NCBI GenBank assembly: GCA_037176705.1
Contig: CM073886.1
Coordinates: 91,237,501 to 91,301,500, forward strand
Reading direction: 5' to 3'
DNA length: 64,000 nt
Origin: Molossus alvarezi
Taxonomy: Eukaryota; Chordata; Mammalia; Chiroptera; Molossidae
This document shows positions 12,101 through 25,693 of the stretch, piece by piece (position 1 is the stretch's first letter; every line of letters begins with the position of its first letter). The notes under the pieces are model-generated. The model searched no databases. It was not told the DNA's origin and was given only the letters and a program-made list of their open reading frames with translations. The position numbers were made by a program, and so were the translations under genes.

Positions 12101-15100
12101 ATAAGAGCATATACATTAAATAATGCAAATAAAGCAACCTCATCTTAAGAGGAAAAAACATAGATGAAGTGCAACCCCTCAAAAAAGTTTTTTGGGAAAT
12201 TTCCAATATATACTTAATATCATCTTTTATTAAAAACTAAACTATAATGCCAAATAACCTCCTACTGAATGACAACTTTTCATTCAAACATCATAAACAA
12301 ATGTAACTTTAGAATAGGGTAGAACAAACAAATAACAATATGGTAAGTGCTTTGCAGATATTATCTCATTTAATCCTCACAAACATCCTAAAAGTAGCTA
12401 CTATCATTATCTTGCTTCTCCAGATAAGAAAATTGAAGTTCAAAGAAGTTATAGAGCCAACAGTAATGGCCTTTCAGAATTCTAACCATTATGCCATTCT
12501 TTATCGCTAATGTGTAAGTTATATAAAGTCAACTGTAAACAATGGTGCAGAATGGCAGCCTTTATTTTTAGATAAAATAATAGAAAGTAAAACCTATGCA
12601 CATCAGACAGCCTGTGCCAGAGTGGCTCAACTGTACCAGTGCGTATTTCTTAACTCATGTTGTTAAGAATTAAGCAACAATATTGTATTGCATGTTTTTA
12701 GCATGACTCCTTTCATTCAACATTTCTCAAAAGTTTTAAAATAATACCAATTGTATACTTGTGCTAAGTTTGTTTTTTCCTTTATCATCACGAACTCCAG
12801 TTTTGCCTAGGATATGGAAAAACAATTCTTATGAAACCAGCAGAGGGAGCTGATACACTAGTGATGTCTAACATGTCTAAGATAAAACATACAGGGATAT
12901 AGTATTTATGAGAAGGGAAAGAGAGTAAGAAAAAGAAGACCTTCAGAAACCTTTTTTAATGAAACTTATTAAAAATTCTATGGAAGTGGAATTCCCTGAT
13001 ATGATGTTGATTGTGTGCAGGATTAAATAGGTACTATTGAAAGTAAATGTCAGGTAAATCATTTTAATGTTAATATAACTTCCACTTTAAACTTAAGAGA
13101 ATTCATCATTAACAAAATAATCTTTAAACTACTATATTTTATTACCTAGGTGTCTTTCTCAAAACAAAACAGTATCAGCTGAGTGACACAGTAGCTAATA
13201 CACTTAGTATGATTTTAGAAAAAAGAAAAATTTTAAGTTATAACCAATGCCTTATTTGAAATACTCAATAAAATTCAGGTGATCCCTCATAGTTCATTTT
13301 AACAGAAATATAGTCCCTTGTTTTTGAAAATAAATAAATATTCTAGGGAATAATTTATGAAGGCAGCTCTTAGATAAGTTGATCATATATATCATAGAAA
13401 CCTAATATAATAGATACAAACCTTTCCAAAAATGGTGTGTTTATTGTTAAGTTCATCTGCTCGACCCAGTGTAAAGAAAAACTGGCTGCCATTATCATGA
13501 GGACCAGCATTTGCCATGGCAACCAGTCCTCTCCGATTAAAACGCAATCGTGAGTGGAATTCATCCTGAAGGATAAAAAAGAAAAGATTTAGTGAATGAC
13601 CTCAATGATAAGGCCCTTCATATTCAGCTAACTAGCAAGGTCCCATATGGTTTCTAATAAAAAATGCTTAAGTTTCTTTAACTGTTTTTCAAGTATAATC
13701 AAATCCAATATCCTTCAATGCTATTAAACGTGACTTCAGTATCCTGTATCTTGTATATATACTCAGCTACGAATTTAGCCTATTTTGTGGAGAGCTGTCT
13801 ACTTACATAGAGAAAAGACTTAGAGGGGTAGGGATTTCTAGGAGTCATTACCCTATTTGTCCCATCCCTCAAAGTCATCAAATCATTTAGAACCTTCTAT
13901 TTTTTCTCCAAGAAAATAACCTTTGAATCATTGCAGAGTCTTCAACAATTGTCCCTCCCTACCCCATTCTAAAAGTCAGGAAACAATTGCTTTCTTACTG
14001 TTTTTTAATTCAAGAAATCTATCCCTGGCCCTGGCAAGTTTGGCTCAGCGGTTAGAGCGTCGGCTTGGGGTCCAGAGAGACCCGGGTTTGGTTCCCGCTA
14101 AGGGCACGTACCTCAGTTGCAGTTTGTCCCCGGCCCTGGTTGGTCGTGCGGGTGGCAACAACTCAATGTGTCCCTTTCACCTCGATGTATCTCTCTCTCT
14201 GTCTCTCTCTCCCTCCCACTCTGTCTGAACAAAAAATGGAAAAATGTCCTCGGGTGAGGATAAAAAAAAAAAGAAAAAGAAAAAGAAAGAAATCTACTAT
14301 TATGATGTTATGTGCTTTACTACGTTTTTTAGAGTCCTATGTTGAATGTTCTCTGAACTGGAAATGGTCCCATTTGCCAATTTTTAAAAGGGCAGCAGCA
14401 GGCTTTCCTAAGCTGGTTTTATTGCCATGGTCAGGCTACATAACACAAACATTAGAGTCTTAGTTAATAGAATTTCTATTCAGGTCTGATACTAGATTTA
14501 TTTACAATATAGCCATGTCATATAATCAATACTTTCCCTTAATAATTTTTAAGAGATTTAAACTCAAAAGATCATACTCTATATACTATATTAAAAATGA
14601 CATAATTAAAAACTTACCAAGATAACTCAGTACCTGAACATGATTAGCAAGAATCTCAATTTAGAAATAAAGTCAAAAAGAGCTGCCCAGCCAGTGTGGC
14701 TCATCAACCCACGCACTCAGAGGTCACCAGTTCGATTCCTGGTCAGGGCACATGCCTAGATTGTAGGCCCAATCCCCAGTGGGGGGCATGCAGGAGGTGG
14801 CCAATCACTCTCTCATTGATGTCTCTCTCTCCATCTCCCTTCCTCTCTCTCTAAACAATAAAGAAGAAAAAAAAGAGCTATTCTGTTTCATCAAATAATA
14901 AAATAAAGGAATGATTCCTACTAGATGGAGGCTCTAAAATCATAAGACAACTCAATTTGGTCAAATACAAACATTTGATACACTTTTATAATCACTCCAC
15001 ATTTTTTAAAGACATCATCATGGAAATTAAAGCAAACAAAAACAGTTCAAGTATTTTTTGCAAGAATCACACAGTGACCACGTAAAATATTAAAGGAAAC

Positions 15101-18100
15101 TCCAGGTACCCAATCCCATTAGTATAAACACAAAATCTTCAAAAATTCCCATATTTTAAGAGCTGTTAAGGTTTATTTATTCAAAGAACATGATATTGGT
15201 ACCATTAGATTAATAAATAATAATCTAACTTTTAGCTTTTACTTGAATCCATTGTTATTCTTACCGTCTTAAGCATGACATTAACTCTTTTTTCTTTTTA
15301 GATCTATGTTGGCAATTAACAAACCACTGCCCTACTCTTTATTAATATTCAGGCCTTTTCCTAAAAATATTATGTTGCTTCTTTCTTATTTTCCCCTTGT
15401 GATTTCCTGTTATGGTATGTATGTTGTGCTACAGAGGTCCACCTACTATGTAAAGTTTACAGTTAAATCTATTATGAACTGAATTGTGCTCCCCCAAAAC
15501 TCATATTTTGAAGCTCTAATCCCCAGTATTACTATACTGAGATAGGGACTGTAAGAAGATGATGATGGTTAAATAAGGTCCTAAGAACAAAGTCCTAATC
15601 CATTAGGGCTGATGTCTTTATAAGAAGAGGAAGAGACACCAGAACATGCTCTCTCTCAACCATGTGAAAACACATCAATAAGGCCAATATCTGCAAGCCA
15701 GGAAAAGAACCTTCACCAGGAACTGAATGCCAGCACCTTGATCTTCGACTTCCTAGCCTCAAGAATTGTAGGAAACAAATTACTGTCGTTTAAGCCACCC
15801 AGTCAGTGGTATTTTGTTATAGATCCAAGCAGATTAATACAAAGTTCATATAGTATTAAATAAAATGTTTTAAAATGGAATGGAATATGCAATGTTCTAA
15901 AAATGTTTTACATTTACAGAGTTGCAGAGATCAGATACAGGCAGATACTCACCTTTATCTCCACCTAAATTCAATCTAGTATAAAAGTTTGTGATAAGGC
16001 AACTTAGAAAGAACACTTTATAGGGTAACTGCTGTTCTTATACCTGTGTAATTCTAAATATGTGACAGACACCTGGTTTTGTGCACTAATAATGTGAAAT
16101 GCATTTTCTTCTTGTGAGGCATAATCATTTTCAATTAAGAAATCCTAGCTGACTTGCAAATAAATAATAACAATAAGTTAGGTCTCACCTTGAACGGGGC
16201 TCCATAGACAGACTCTCCACCAGTTCCTGTGCCAGTAGGATCTCCCCCTTGGACTATAAAACCAGGTACAACTCTATGAAAAATGGTCTTGTCATAATAT
16301 GCTGAAAAAAAAATTATCAAAGTCTAAAACAAAGTTTATAGTTACCAGAGTTAATACAACTAGAGTCATAAGATACCCCCCGCCCCGAATGTTAAATAGC
16401 CTCTTAAACCAAAACCTCTTCTCCACTTATCATAAAATATATTCTCAAAATAGCATAATTTCTACACAAACATACTGGTCATTGTTTTGTTTTTTTTACT
16501 TATTTCAAAGATTCTCTCAAACTCTGGATTACAGTTTTCGACTGGTGGGGGATGTGAGGAAAAAAACAACAATTTTGTACCCCAGGGGATATTTGTCAAT
16601 ATCTAGAATATCTAGAAGTATATGGCTGTCACACGTGGGAGATGCAGTGTAGTCACCACAACAAAGAATTACTGCCCAAAATGTCAACAGCGCTGAGAGG
16701 GAGAAATCCTAATAGAGATTCAATGCCTTATTTCCTGTTTTTAACTTTTCTCCCTTTAGAAAATTAATTTACATATATGCATGTATGCACAACCAATGGA
16801 CGTAGACAACAATGCTGGGGGGGCAGGACGGGGAGGAGGGGGTTTAGGGGGGGAAAAGGAGAAACATCTGTAACAAAAATAAGTTAATAAAAATTGGAGG
16901 AAAAAAATAAAAATTAATTTACATAAATAATATATAAACCAAAAATATATCAAAATTACTCGATTATAGGCCAGCATCATCAATGCACTCCTCAAGAAAC
17001 TTTCAATAAATAAATAATCAACACAATATATAACTGAGTCCAATTAAACTCTCAATAAGCTTGATAAATGATTGAAAGAAATTCTTTATATTTATATAAA
17101 AATATACTATTTGGAAATCATAAACATACAAGAGGATCATATATAATATAATAGTTACCATCTGGAACCTAGAATCATTAGGGAGACTTCACAGAAGAGA
17201 GAAGAATCAGGAGAGTTGAATGAGGTCAAGCATAAGCCAAGCATTTGATGCGGGTGGAAGGGCAAGAAGTAGGGTTTGACTGAATCAGAGAAGTAATAAA
17301 TAACAAGGGCCAATATGCATAAGACAAGATTCTCAACATTTTTACTCATTAGGGAAATATATAGCAAAACTATAACGAAGTACTCCTTTACACCAACTAG
17401 AGTGGCTATCAATAAAAAAAATGGAGCCCTGGCCAGTTTGGCTCAGAGGTTAAAGTGTCGGCCCACGGTCCAGAGAGTCCCAGTTTCGGTTTCCGCTAAG
17501 GGCACGTACCTTGGTTGCAGTTTGTCTCCTGCCCCGCTTGGGGTTGTGTGGGAGGCAGCCACTCAATGTGTCCCTTTCATGTCGATGTTTCTCTCTGTCT
17601 CTCACTTCCTCTCTCTCCCTCCCACTCTATTTGAACAAAAAATGGAAAAATGTCCTCAGGTAAGAATAAAAAAAAAAAAAAGGAAAATAAGTGTTAATGA
17701 GGAGGTGGAGAAACTAGAATCCTCCAATATTGCTAGATGGGTTGTAAAATGGCATAGTCACTGTGGAAAAATTGTAATGATGTAATTACTGACATAAGTC
17801 ATAAAGTAGTTATTACATAGGTACTTTGTGATACTTTAGGGTCAAAACAAGACTATGGTTTATCAAATTCATAAAGTACTATAGTACAGTGGTTTGCTGG
17901 CTTACATTTGTAAGATATTGATGGATATAAAAATCCATATTTCAAAAAATGTATTCTGGTCCTGGCCAGTTTTGCTCAGTGGTTAGGGCTTTAGCCCTCA
18001 GGCTGAAGGATCATGGGTTTGAGTTCTGGTCAAGGGGATGTACCTGAGTTGCAAGTTCTATCTCCAGCCCCAGTCGGGGTCATGTGGGAGGCAACCAATT

Positions 18101-21100
18101 CATGGGTCTCTCTCACATCAATGTTTCTCTCTCTCTCTCTCCCTCCCTCGCTTCCACCCTAACTAAAATAAAAATAAATAAATAATGTATTCTGTAATCT
18201 AACAATTATATCCAGTACTTAGGAAGGATTGGAAGAAGTTGAAAGGAAGACCAACTTATTTTTTTCAATTCCCTTTCCCAGTGAAGAGCTGTTGGTCTAC
18301 ATTCACAAGAGCTTCTCCAGTGCAGACAAGTTCTCCTTAATTACAAATAGAAATTGTAAAAACCAAGAGGTGTAAAAGTATCTCTCCTGTGTCCCTAAGT
18401 AACCATTTACTTGGATTAACTGTATGTAGAAGTCAGGAGTTCTGAGGTTTGCTTCTTATTAGCTGTACAACAAATTCAATTTTTTTTCTTTCTTTTTTTA
18501 TTGAGATTCAATCGACATACAACATTATTTAGTTTCAGGTATACAACATTATGATTGGATACTTATTCAATATTATTAAATGATCACGAATGACAATATC
18601 TAGTTAATATCTGTCACTATAGTTTGAATTTTTTTCTTGTGATGATGAGAACTTTTAAGAACTACTCTTTTAGCAACTTCCAAATATGCAATACAGTATT
18701 AATAACATTCACTATGCTCTTCATGTAATTTTCTCATTAAAAAACTACTAATATAAATTAACTCAGAGTTGTTCTGAAGATTAAATAAGATAATGTAGGC
18801 AACCTACAAGCTTTCACGTTCAACTCAAATGTGATGTAAAACTTCCATATTTTTACTTAAATTCTACAAATTCCGATTCAAATCTGAATATAAAACACAT
18901 TCCAGTCTATATCAGAAAATAAAAATAAACCCTCAGGTCCATTATATGTAGTCAATCAACATTTTTTGAGCACAAAATCAGATCTGCTTTATCAAAACAT
19001 CACTCAAACTTACAGAATGGAGACTGGATGGGAAGTGATGAAACAAAGAGAGAATGAGAGAACTGTTGTTCCAAGGGTCAAAACTTTCTTGAACAGACTC
19101 AAGAATTCTCTAGGAAGCAGATTGATAAGACTCAGAGAACTATTAGATGTGAGGGAAGGGGGACATAAAAGAGCTCTTTATTACTTGTGCTTTCAAAGTT
19201 TAAAATTACCTACCCTTTTCTTTTCTATTTCTTATTAAGTCTTTCAGTGATGATGGCTTTTTACTTGAAGCTTTTCCTTTTTATTTTCCTAATTATATTC
19301 TTGTTGGATGGGTAAAATTATGATTATACTATATATATAGATATATATATAGAGAGAGAGAGAGTAGGAATTTTCTACAAGTTCTCTATATCATAATTTT
19401 GTATTGATGGCTACAATACCATTGTGACCAACTAGTTATAAATAACAGGAAAGGAGCAAGGGGAAGGTCAAATATTATGGGCATTTATTTGTGCAGTTCT
19501 GCCAGGAAGCTGCAAAGGACCCATCTATTCCCAGCAGATTTCTGGTGGAAGGGACTGGACAGGGGAAGAATAGATGCATACCAGTAAAGTTTGGGTGAAA
19601 AGAGGGAGGTAGTTGCCTATCAGTCACACTTGGGAACAGGTCATTGGCCAGAGTAGGTGTGGCCACTGCAAGCATGAGGAAGATCTGAGATACTTAAACT
19701 CCTAAACAAGGGAGTTCTCTTTCTTTGCTCTCTTGGGACTCTTGTTGCCAGAGGTGCATTCTCTTGGCTCCCCTGCATTCACCCACGTGGCTCACAGCCA
19801 TGTGGATCCCACACAATGGACTGATGAACTCTAATTAGTCTAATGCTGTACTGGACCCAGCTCCACCATGGAATGGAAACTCTGGACAGTGACTTTGCTT
19901 CTAGCTCTGCTGAATCCCCAGCTGCACATTTAACTGGACTGGATTAAGGGAAATGGAACTTTATAAACCAAGAGATGTAATTCCAGACAAACAAAAATCA
20001 CTCATTCTCCCTTGTGAGTCTCAGTAAATTCTTTTTCTTGAGAATCATAAGAACCCCACTCCCACTAGCGATGAAAAAAGACCATCTATAAATTTTTCCG
20101 GTAACAGTTAGAATTTCAAATATCCACAAAATTTCCATATCCACTAATTTTACTTCCTTGCAATTTATTAATAATCATGGTTGAACTATGCATTTATAGT
20201 TTTCTATTTCTTTGCAATTTATTATTAATCAGTTAAATTATGCATTTACAGCTGTTTTTATAGACTATCATGTACTATAATAGATTTTGCTGCTTGCAAT
20301 GTTGACTTTCTTCTTAATTGCATGAACCATTCCCATAAATATTTTAAAGAAAGAGGTTTCAATATTTCATTATGCATGTTCATAATATCCTCCAGAATTT
20401 TCTTCACTATTGAAAAAAGAAATTTACACATTTCTCAAATATAAAATGAAGTTCCAAAGTGGCTGTTCTGGTATTAGTCATTATAGTTTTTATTTCTTTA
20501 TTTCTGGCTGTGCAATGAATGGGTATCAATATATATTTCGACTATATTTCTGCCCATGTACATATAGAAATTTATATTTGCATTTTTTTAATCCTCACCT
20601 GAGGACATTTTTGCATTTATCTTCAAATAGAGCAGGAGGGAGAAGGGGAGGAAGAGAGAGAGCGAGCAACATCGATGCAAGAGAGACACATAGAGTGGTC
20701 CCCACCCACACGACCCTAACTGGGGCCAGGGACAAACTGCAACCGAGGTACATGCCTTAGTGGGAACTGAACCCACGACTCTCTGGTCCACAGGCCGACA
20801 CTCTAACCATTGAACAAACTGGCCAGGGTATATATTTGCATTTTTAAAACATTTATGTGTCTTCTAGAATCTTGTGTTTTCTGTTTAATTTTGTAGATAT
20901 TATCATGAATAACTCTATTCAAAAATTCCTTTTGTGATCTGTCTGCCCCATTTATTTTAGTCTCTCTCTCTCTCTCTCTCTCTCTTTTATCTTCAGATAT
21001 AGTGGGAGGAGAGAAGGGGGAAGAGAGAGAGAGAAACATCAGTGCAAGAGAGACACGCTGAGTGATTGCCAACCGGGGTGGGACGAACTGCAACCAAGGT

Positions 21101-24100
21101 ACCTGCCCTTAGTGGGAACCGAACCCAGGACTCTCTGGTCCGCAGGCCAACCTCTCTCACATCAATGAACCAAACCGGCCAGAGCTTAGTCTTTTTTTTT
21201 TTTTTAACAAATATTTTAGTTTTGTAAAGATAGTTCTTTTAACATCTTAATATATACTTATGTTTGTCACTTCTAAAGAGTTATTAAACTACCAGAATTG
21301 TGTTTTGTATACTCACAACTGTAAACCTACTTTTGCCCACCACTGTATGCCTCATTCTCAGATACTGCTACCTTGAAAACATGAGAATATTTAAATAAAA
21401 TCAAAGTATCTTACTTAAATGGTGAAAGGGACATTGTGTATGTTACTTATGATCTGTGATTTTTATTTTAATAAAATAAGTTAGGCAATTTAAAAAAGAA
21501 AAGATAACTGATGAGGTATGAACTTGAAGAGAGAAGGTTGAGATAAATAGAAACAAAGAGATAAATAATCACATAAAAAAAAAAAATTTGGTTTTCTTAT
21601 CTGCTTCTTTCTGCTCTCTCCTGTTTTGCAGACCTAAAATTTTACTCCTTCTTCATCCTTAGAGGAATAAAATTATCAAAGCTAAAAAGCTTCCTTTCCC
21701 TTCTCATATCTTTTTTCACCTATTTTTTAAAGTTAGAATTATTTAAAATTTTCACTCATTTTTAAATGTTCACCTATGCTGCAAAGACCTATAATCCAAG
21801 ATTAAGTCTTTGTAATTGTAGATCTTTTGTTTTCTAAACAAAACTAAAAACTAAAAAAATTCTCCCAGACACAGAAAGACAAACACTGTATGATCTCACT
21901 TCTATGTAGTGTCTAAAACAGTTGATCTCATAGAACCAGAGAGCAGAATGGTGGTTGCCAGCCGGTGGGGGGAAATGAGATGTTGGCCAAAAGGTACAAA
22001 TTTTCCTTTATATGATGAATAAGTTCTGGGGGTCCAATGTACAGCATGGTGAATACAGTTAATATCACTGTATTGAATACTTGAAATTTGCTAAGAGAGT
22101 AGATTCAATTGTTCTTATCACAAAAAGATAAATAAGTAAAACGGTAACTATGTGATGTAATGGATATGTTACTAAACTTCATTATAGCAATCATTTCACA
22201 ATGTATGTGTATATTAAATCATCACATTGTATACCTTTAAAAAATCATGTTGTAAACCTAAATATATACAGTTTTATCAACTGTACCTCAGTAAAGTTGA
22301 AAAATAAAAAACTCAGAACTTCCCTTTGACTGTGAATACCATGTGAGTTGAGAGCCACACCTGAGGCTGTGCTCCCCATTTCTCGTTTTCATTCATTTGC
22401 CTTTTAATTATGGAAACTACGCTTGGAAAAAGAAATACTGCCACGAATGTTACAAGATCTAGAAATATTATGACTTGTTAATAAATCATAAATAAACAAG
22501 CAAATCAGATATAGAGAATTAAAATGGAGTTCTCTGAATTAAATTCTTAAAACCTTGACTTTATTCATTTAGGAATATCTTTATTCAAATTAATCTGCTC
22601 AGGCCCCTTGATAATTGCAATGATAATTCTCTCTCACCTGTTCAATGAAGAGAATTGCTCTGGTTATTTTTCTTATTATTTTTCTATTCTTTTCTTCTTC
22701 TTGTATTTTTAGAAATAGGGAAATAATTTCTTACTGCTGTAATTAAGCTTCATCATCACCTAATTTAAGAAACTATTTCTTCTTTATTGTCATATTGTAT
22801 CCGGGTGTTTTGTTTCTTCCATTCAGTTGGTGCTGGATTGTAATTTACCATTTATTCTTTCTAATGGTTTTGGACTTTCACTCTTCTACAGTAAAATTTG
22901 AGCTTTAAATTCTTCAAAACTTCTTTCCAGAAACAAGTCTGACTCTTCTGTGTCTACTGTGTTTCTTTACTCTGTTGACAGTTATTTGAGGCTTCTCTGA
23001 CTGAACTACCTGTCTGACTCCATTTCCTTCCTGCCTGCCATAGCAATTATTAATAATGGCCTTTGCAGATGTCTTTTTTTTTCTTTTCTGGCAGCTTTTT
23101 TTTTGGTCTGGGTATATTTATTCCTTAAATCTTCCCTGGTAATCATGTATTGCTCTAATTATCTACTGAAAGGACTCTCTGTGTACCCTTCTATTAGATA
23201 TTTTGGATTCTCTTTCACACCTTGCTTTTAATTCAAAAGCCATTTTCTAAACCTTACTTAACCTTGTCTGTCTCTAAAAATCAGATATAACTTAGGACAA
23301 TGATTTGCCATGACTCGAGATATTCAAATCCAGATGCAATGTATTCTAAATGCCAACAATTTACCAAAATATATGAAGTGTTTAGTTTTATAAGGAAATA
23401 TTCTGAAGGGGAAAACATTCAAGTGAATGTATAATTCAGGTTAGTTTGTTAAAAAGAAAAATAGTGCCTGGCTTAGTTGGTTGGAGTATTGTCCCATACA
23501 CTGAGAGGTTGCAGGTTCAATCCCCAGTTGGGCATGCATGGGAAGCAACTGATCAATGTTTCTCTCTCACATCAATGTTTCTTTCTTTCTCTCTCTCTCC
23601 CCCCTCTCCCTTCCTCTCTCTAAAATCACTAAACATACCCTTGTGTGACGATTTAATAAAGAAAAAGAGTCCAGCCAGTATGGTTCAGAGGATTGAGCAT
23701 CGACCCATGGACTGAGAGGTCCCAGTTTGATTCCTGATCAAGGTGTGGACCTGGGTTGCAGGCTTGATCCCCAGTTGGGGGCGTTCAGGAGGCAACCAAT
23801 TGATATTTCTTTCTCACATCAACATTTCTATCTCTCTCTCCCTTCCTCTCTCTTTAAAAAAATCAACAAAAACATTTTTAAAAAAAAGAGCCAAGAGCCC
23901 TGGCCGGTTTGGCTCAGCAGTTGGAGCGTTGGCTTGCAGGCTGGGGAGTCCTGGGTTCGATTCGCACTAAGGGTATGTACCTCAGTTGCAGTTTGTCCCC
24001 AGCTCCAGCTGGGGTTGTGCGGTGGCAACCAATCAATGTGTCTCTCTCACTTCGATGTTTCTCTCTCTCTCTTCCTTCCTCTCTCCCTCCTCCTCTATCG

Positions 24101-25659
24101 GAAGATAAATGCAAAAAAAAAGATAAAGAAAAATAGTCATTTTATGACTCAAATATAAAAAAAAAATACTAGACATTGATAACATCACTGAATGCTGAAA
24201 GAAAGGCTTCATGGAGAAAGTGTAATTTTGAACAGACATTAAAAGTAGGTACACTTAATCAGTAAAAAAGGAAAAGAAAGTATTCCAAAAAGGAAATAGA
24301 GGATATGAGGAGACTAAGGATATGAAGGAGGTATGAGGATACGTGTGAAAGCGAAAATGAGAAGGAACTGATCAGGGGATAAGATAATCAACTAAAACCA
24401 TGCGGTTATGCCCTGGCCGGTTTGGCTCAGCGGTTAGAGCGTCGGCCTGAGGTCCTGAGAGACCCGGGTTTGGTTCCCGCTAAGGGCGCGTACCTCGGTT
24501 GCAGTTTGTCCCCGGCCCTGGTCGGTTGTGTGGGTGGCAGCCACTCGATGTGTTCCTTTCACATCGATGTTTCTCTCTCTCTCTGTTCCTCTCTCTCCTT
24601 TCCATTCTACCTGAACAAAAAATGGAAAAATGTCCTCCGGTGAGGATAAAAAAAAAAAAAAATTAAAACCATGTGGTTATTTAGTGCAATCAAAAATAAA
24701 GTCGGGCCCTGGCTGGTTTGGCTCAGTGGTTAGAGCAGCAGCCTGCAGATTAAAAAGTCACGGGTTTAATTCTGGTCAAGGGCACACACCTCAGTTGTGG
24801 TTCAGTCCCCAGCCCTGGTCAGGGTCCTGCAGGAGGCAATCGGTCAATGTGTGCCGCTCACATCGATGTTTCTCTCTCTCTCCCTCCCTCACTTCCTCTC
24901 TATCTAAAAAAAAAAACAAAAAAAAACAATCAATGGAAAAATATCCTCAGGTGAGGATTAACCAATAAATAAATAAATAAATAAATATAAAGAAATAAAG
25001 TTGGAGCCCTAGCCAGTTTGGCTCATCGGTCAGAGTGTGGGCCCATGGACTGAAGGGTCTCAGGATTGATTCCAGTCAAGGGCACATACCTGAGCTGCAG
25101 GTTCAATCCCCAGCCCTGGTTAGGGTCATGTGGGAGGCAACCAATCAATTTGTCTCTCTCACATCAATGTTCCTCTCTTTCTCTCTCTTACCCTCCTTTA
25201 CTCTTTCCCTCTCTCCCTTCTACTCAGTCTAAAATCAATGGAAAATCATTTGACTAAAGTAACAACTGAAGAGTATAAAGACAATAGAAAACTTGAAGCA
25301 AATTTAGTGAATACCCATATTTAGAGGATGAAAACAAAAGAAGTGGAAAATAGCCAAGGAGACCAAAAAGGATTAATGTATCATTTGGTAAGATAAATTT
25401 CTCTGTTAAAGATATATAGATTTACCCAGCTGGTGTGGCTCAGTGGTTGAGTGTCGACCCATACACCAGGAGGTCACCGGTTTGATTCCCAGTCAGGGCA
25501 CATGCCAGGTTGTGGGCCAAAACCCCAGTGGGGAGCATGCAGGAGGCGGCCAACTGATGTTTCTCTCTCATTGATGTCTCTGTCTCTCTCTCCCTCTCCC
25601 TTCCTCTCTATAAAAAAAAGAAAGAAAAAATTTTTTTCATTAAAAAAAAAAATATATAT

Positions 25660-25693
<34 letters not shown>

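Larger units (their letters stand above)
13566..16188 (-). other. CWC27: CWC27 intron 3
   Basis: 2.6 kb containing two plus-strand VES SINEs (14022, 14685) and a MaLR-type solo LTR (15472). 14880-15470 and 15842-16188 show nothing assignable. Confidence 0.9.

Noticed and set aside
19400..20050. Possible ERV-type LTR
   Set aside because: Some LTR-like character near the right end (CTCAGTAAATTCTTTTTCTT), but no terminal TG/CA pair, duplication or family match could be established.
23462..25256. CRISPR-like or tandem satellite array
   Set aside because: The repeated units are individual VES insertions, several with their own target duplications and with unequal lengths and divergence.
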